Shown in pieces: positions 61,623-64,000 of a stretch of 64,000 nt of DNA; position 1 is the first letter of the stretch; every line of letters starts with the position of its first letter. Below the pieces are notes generated by a model. It worked only from the letters and a program-made list of their open reading frames with translations, was not told the origin of the DNA and did no database searches. Both the position numbers and the translations under genes were made by a program. The DNA comes from Desulfonauticus submarinus (GTDB lineage: Bacteria > Desulfobacterota > Desulfovibrionia > Desulfovibrionales > Desulfonatronovibrionaceae): the NCBI RefSeq assembly GCF_900104045.1, contig NZ_FNIN01000002.1:186001-250000 (forward strand). The letters are read 5' to 3'.

Positions 61623-62417
61623 TTATTCTGCTCTTTTCTCTAAAGAAGAGGCTAACTCTTCTAAAAAATCTACCATATCTTCAGAATTATCTTCCACAAC
61701 CTCTTCTTCTGCACCTTGAGACTCTTCTCTCGCTTCAACTTCTTCCTTAGTATTTATTTGTTCTTCTGTAGAAACTTCTTCCACCTCTTTTTGTTTCTCA
61801 TTATTTCTAATAAGCGCATTTACCTCTGAAATTTTATCTTGCCATTTATTTTTTTCTTCTAAAGATTCTGATCGCTCTTTTAGCTTCTCATAAACATCTA
61901 ATGCTTTTTCATATTCGCCTTGCGAGATTAAAACTTCTCCTAAAGAAGGAGTTATGACCTGTTGATCAAAATCTAAATGCTCTACAATCTCTTCATAATG
62001 TATATCTTCGGAAACATTTTTCCCTAAAATACTCTCTAATCCTTTAAAAATAATATTATCCCAAGAAATAAATTCCCCTTTACAAGCCAGCATTAACAAC
62101 TTAAGAGGAATTACAAAACCTTTTTCCTCTATATTTTCAGCAAGCAATCTCCAAAAAATAGTATTCTTTTTTAAACGACTAAAAACAGCATTAACTAATT
62201 CTATTGCTTTATCTCCTTTATTGAGTTCACTGTAAATAGAAATTAAAGAAAGTATTGTATCTAACGAATCTGGATAAAACTCTAAGCCATGTTCCAATAC
62301 TTCCTGTGCTTTATCATACTCCTTATCTTCAATATAAAGTCGAGCTAAAGACAAATAAATTTTAGAGCTAGGATCTAACTTTAAAGCCTCTTCTAAAATC
62401 CTTTTTTCTTCTCCCAT
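61623..62417 (-). CDS. TPR-repeat protein
   Basis: 264 residues: TPR helices at about 1-75 (KIYLSLARLYIEDKEYDKAQEVLEHGLEFYPDS) and about 150-190 (LGEVLISQGEYEKALDVYEKLKERSE), then a Glu-rich tail. No signal peptide, so cytoplasmic. It is the last gene of the leftward run from pilT and could be a scaffold for it, though this is only inferred from position. Confidence 0.8.
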   Translation of the reverse strand: MGEEKRILEEALKLDPSSKIYLSLARLYIEDKEYDKAQEVLEHGLEFYPDSLDTILSLISIYSELNKGDKAIELVNAVFSRLKKNTIFWRLLAENIEEKGFVIPLKLLMLACKGEFISWDNIIFKGLESILGKNVSEDIHYEEIVEHLDFDQQVITPSLGEVLISQGEYEKALDVYEKLKERSESLEEKNKWQDKISEVNALIRNNEKQKEVEEVSTEEQINTKEEVEAREESQGAEEEVVEDNSEDMVDFLEELASSLEKRAE

Positions 62418-62434
62418 AATAATCTCCTTTTTTG

Positions 62435-62704
62435 CTACTGTACCAAATATAATATTTCATCTTTTTTTATATAATTTAATTCTTTTCTAAGAATAAATTT
62501 CTTATACGTTGGATTATTTCTTAACATTAATATTTCTGCAGAAATCAATCTATTTTTATTCTTTAATTTATCTACTTTTTCCTGCAAAAAAACCATCTTG
62601 TCCTTTAAAATAAAATATTTACGGATATTATTTTCAGAAAAAATAATTTGATATATCAAGGTTATATTTATAACAGCTAACAGAATAATGACAACTTTTT
62701 TCAT
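62435..62704 (-). CDS. FtsB/DivIC-family septum-formation-initiator-like protein
   Basis: 89-residue bitopic protein: a short basic cytoplasmic end, one membrane helix (about 3-22), then a leucine-zipper-like coiled coil (KDKMVFLQEKVDKLKNKNRLISAEILMLRNNPTYKKFILRKELNYIKKDEILYLV). The NNPTYKKFI...REL-like end is typical of FtsB/DivIC. It likely joins the divisome, but its operon with pilT is unusual. It overlaps the previous gene by four bases. Confidence 0.8.
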   Translation of the reverse strand: MKKVVIILLAVINITLIYQIIFSENNIRKYFILKDKMVFLQEKVDKLKNKNRLISAEILMLRNNPTYKKFILRKELNYIKKDEILYLVQ

Positions 62705-62964
62705 TGAATATCTCTTTTGGGTTTAATCTTTTGCTGAACTAAATCTTTTATTTCTAACAAAAATCTACTTGTACTCTCCTCAATTCTTATAAGCTCACTA
62801 TCTTCAAGTTCAATATCATCTAATTTAGATAAAAAATCTTTAATATAATCCATTTCACTATTTAGTTTTAAATCAAAATCACAATTAAATCTTCCTAAAG
62901 CATCTTCAAATTCTAAAATTGTTTCTAAGCAATTTCTTAATTTAGACTTAAGTTCCTTTTTCAT
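62701..62964 (-). CDS. Small helical protein, unknown function
   Basis: 87 residues, acidic and probably all helical (LRNCLETILEFEDALGRF, EMDYIKDFLSKLDDIELEDSELIRIEESTSRFLLEIKDLV), with no signal or membrane segment. Its start lies inside the end of the zinc-ribbon gene (17-base overlap) and its end overlaps the FtsB-like gene by four bases, so it is translationally coupled on both sides. Not recognised. Confidence 0.65.
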   Translation of the reverse strand: MKKELKSKLRNCLETILEFEDALGRFNCDFDLKLNSEMDYIKDFLSKLDDIELEDSELIRIEESTSRFLLEIKDLVQQKIKPKRDIQ

Positions 62965-63556
62965 TACTCTTCCAGCAAGTTAAGTAACTTTCATACTCAT
63001 CTAAACATTGCTCTATTTTCAATAACAATTCACCACTTTTTTTATTAATATAAAAATTAGCTCCTTTTAAAAAAGCAAGCTTCTGATCAAAATCTCTCCC
63101 TGTCTCGCCTAATAGAATAACGTTTGTTTCCCGTCTTCTTAAAAGTGGCCATTTATTTATCTCTGCCAATAATCTGTCGGTATCTTTGCTTTCCTCTAAA
63201 AACATCAACGTATAGTTATTTAGAGCAAAACGGGCAAGAGCTTCTTCTATTTTTTGAACATTCCGAATAAAATATCCCTGATTTTGCAAAAAATCTTCTA
63301 TTTCTGTAGATAATCTGGGATCAAAAACAAACAAAAAAGCAGATTTTTTACCCAAAGGAACATTATCTGGCTCATAATCTAAATTCACTTTAGAAGAAGG
63401 AGCTCTCTCAGTCTCTGGGTTAGCATCTACTTTGGTTTTATCTACTAAAATTCTTGAACCACATTTAGGACATTTTACAACAAATTTTGAAACTCCTTTT
63501 ATTTTTTCATCTGGAATTGTGATTTTTTTATCACAATTATTGCATCTTACTATCAT
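62948..63556 (-). CDS. Zinc-ribbon (MJ0042-type) protein with receiver-like domain
   Basis: 202 residues. The N-terminal zinc ribbon has Cys5, Cys8, Cys29, Cys32 (CNNC...CPKC), typical of MJ0042 modules. After a linker, residues about 70-190 (KKSAFLFVFDPRLSTEIEDFLQNQGYFIRNVQKIEEALARF ... VILLGETGRDFDQKLAFLKGANFYINK) have a response-regulator-like fold. The phospho-acceptor aspartate pattern is not clear, so a pseudo-receiver is likely. It follows pilT with a four-base overlap. Confidence 0.75.
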   Translation of the reverse strand: MIVRCNNCDKKITIPDEKIKGVSKFVVKCPKCGSRILVDKTKVDANPETERAPSSKVNLDYEPDNVPLGKKSAFLFVFDPRLSTEIEDFLQNQGYFIRNVQKIEEALARFALNNYTLMFLEESKDTDRLLAEINKWPLLRRRETNVILLGETGRDFDQKLAFLKGANFYINKKSGELLLKIEQCLDEYESYLTCWKSNEKGT

Positions 63557-64000
63557 AATCTCCCCATCTTATTTTCTTCATCATAACTTAAATCTAATTC
63601 TAATCCATCTATCTCAGATAATTTTTCACCTCTCTTAGCCTTAATCTTATCTAAAAGCATTTTCAAACGAGATCTATCTGAACAAAATTGCATTGCGATC
63701 TCTTCTGTAATTAATCCTTGTTCATAATAAGAAGCCAAGCATTGATCAAAAGTAAACATTCCATAGGCTTCACTTTGAGATATAACATCATAAAAAGTTC
63801 TATCTTCTCTTTCTCCATTTACGATCAAATCTCTTATCCTCAAATTTTTGGTCATAACTTCAAAAGCAACGATCCTACCTCCCCCTACTTTAGGCATAAT
63901 ACGTTGAGAAACAACATACTTTAAACTCTCAGAGAGTCTGGAGCGGACAAGTCTCTCCTCTTCTAAGTCAAACAACCCTGTAATACGATGAATAGTTTGC
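63553..64000 (-). CDS. pilT: Type IV pilus retraction ATPase PilT (or paralogue), 5' end outside window
   Basis: The visible 148 residues are the C-terminal end. They include IHRITGLFDLEEERLVRSRLSESL, VVSQRIMPKVGGGRIVAFEVM and SEAYGMFTFDQCLASYYEQGLIT, matching PilT/PilU C-terminal helices. The frame is open to the window edge, so the TTG at 63973-63975 is not the true start. The protein powers pilus retraction. As the window's right end also leads into pil-related genes, a second pilus locus may continue beyond it. PilU or another PilT-like ATPase cannot be excluded. Confidence 0.88.
   Translation of the reverse strand, partial: QTIHRITGLFDLEEERLVRSRLSESLKYVVSQRIMPKVGGGRIVAFEVMTKNLRIRDLIVNGEREDRTFYDVISQSEAYGMFTFDQCLASYYEQGLITEEIAMQFCSDRSRLKMLLDKIKAKRGEKLSEIDGLELDLSYDEENKMGRL

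Noticed and set aside
1-64000. tRNA genes, CRISPR arrays, transposons, prophage or attachment sites
   Set aside because: No T-loop consensus, regularly spaced repeats, transposase or integrase genes were seen by eye; a tRNAscan or CRISPR search would settle this.

Overview
This is an AT-rich, densely packed bacterial chromosome segment, most likely from a sulfate-reducing deltaproteobacterium (Desulfovibrionales, perhaps Desulfohalobiaceae-like). The assignment is inferred from several features. There is an anaerobic (cobalt-early) cobalamin cluster led by a signal-peptide-bearing CbiK cobaltochelatase of the kind known from Desulfovibrio. There is a four-subunit 2-oxoacid:ferredoxin oxidoreductase. 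The flagellar order is motA-motB-motB-fliL-fliM-fliN-fliO-fliP-fliQ, and type IV pilus genes are present. No rRNA, tRNA, CRISPR array, insertion sequence or prophage was recognised.

Layout: 1-5061 holds cobalamin genes read leftwards (cbiK, cobI/cbiL, cbiD, cbiE, cbiG, partial cobJ) behind a promoter and a cobalamin riboswitch with a strong downstream hairpin. 5104-10162 is a three-gene envelope operon: a LolA-like protein, an RND/MMPL transporter with a C-terminal cyclic-nucleotide-binding domain, and an outer-membrane barrel. 10255-13019 is a B12-type radical SAM/TPR protein and alanine racemase. 13020-15495 holds small, poorly known envelope genes on the + strand. 15505-20973 is a tripartite RND efflux operon (tolC-like, membrane fusion protein, AcrB-like pump) with a 24-bp perfect palindrome upstream. 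21283-22638 is an isolated PP-loop ATPase. 23063-30183 is a + strand run: gltX, queA, the oxidoreductase, aroE and a degenerate metzincin-like membrane protein. 30196-31818 is an MltD-like transglycosylase and 31956-32684 is rlmB.

32691-42707 is one long leftward run: a radical SAM protein, era, yggS, then the flagellar motor, switch and export genes. Within it fliL is frameshifted at a run of eight G. 42780-46398 holds a small Sm-like protein, cvpA, mazG, cmk and hisC. 46487-51361 is pilMNOPQ, with a UspA protein and a second-type EF-G upstream. 53940-60870 holds housekeeping genes: bamD, trxB, trxA, an HD-GYP phosphodiesterase, tsaD, fbp and a lipoprotein. 60943-64000 has two small coiled-coil membrane proteins and an operon running from pilT (cut by the window end) through a zinc-ribbon/pseudo-receiver protein and an FtsB-like protein to a TPR protein.

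Most genes are ordinary for the group. The points most worth checking are the fliL homopolymer frameshift, the RND transporter/cyclic-nucleotide-domain fusion, the riboswitch expression platform, the orphan PP-loop enzyme, the HVLGH metzincin-like membrane protein, and the non-coding stretch at 13020-13471 with a possible 42-residue gene.
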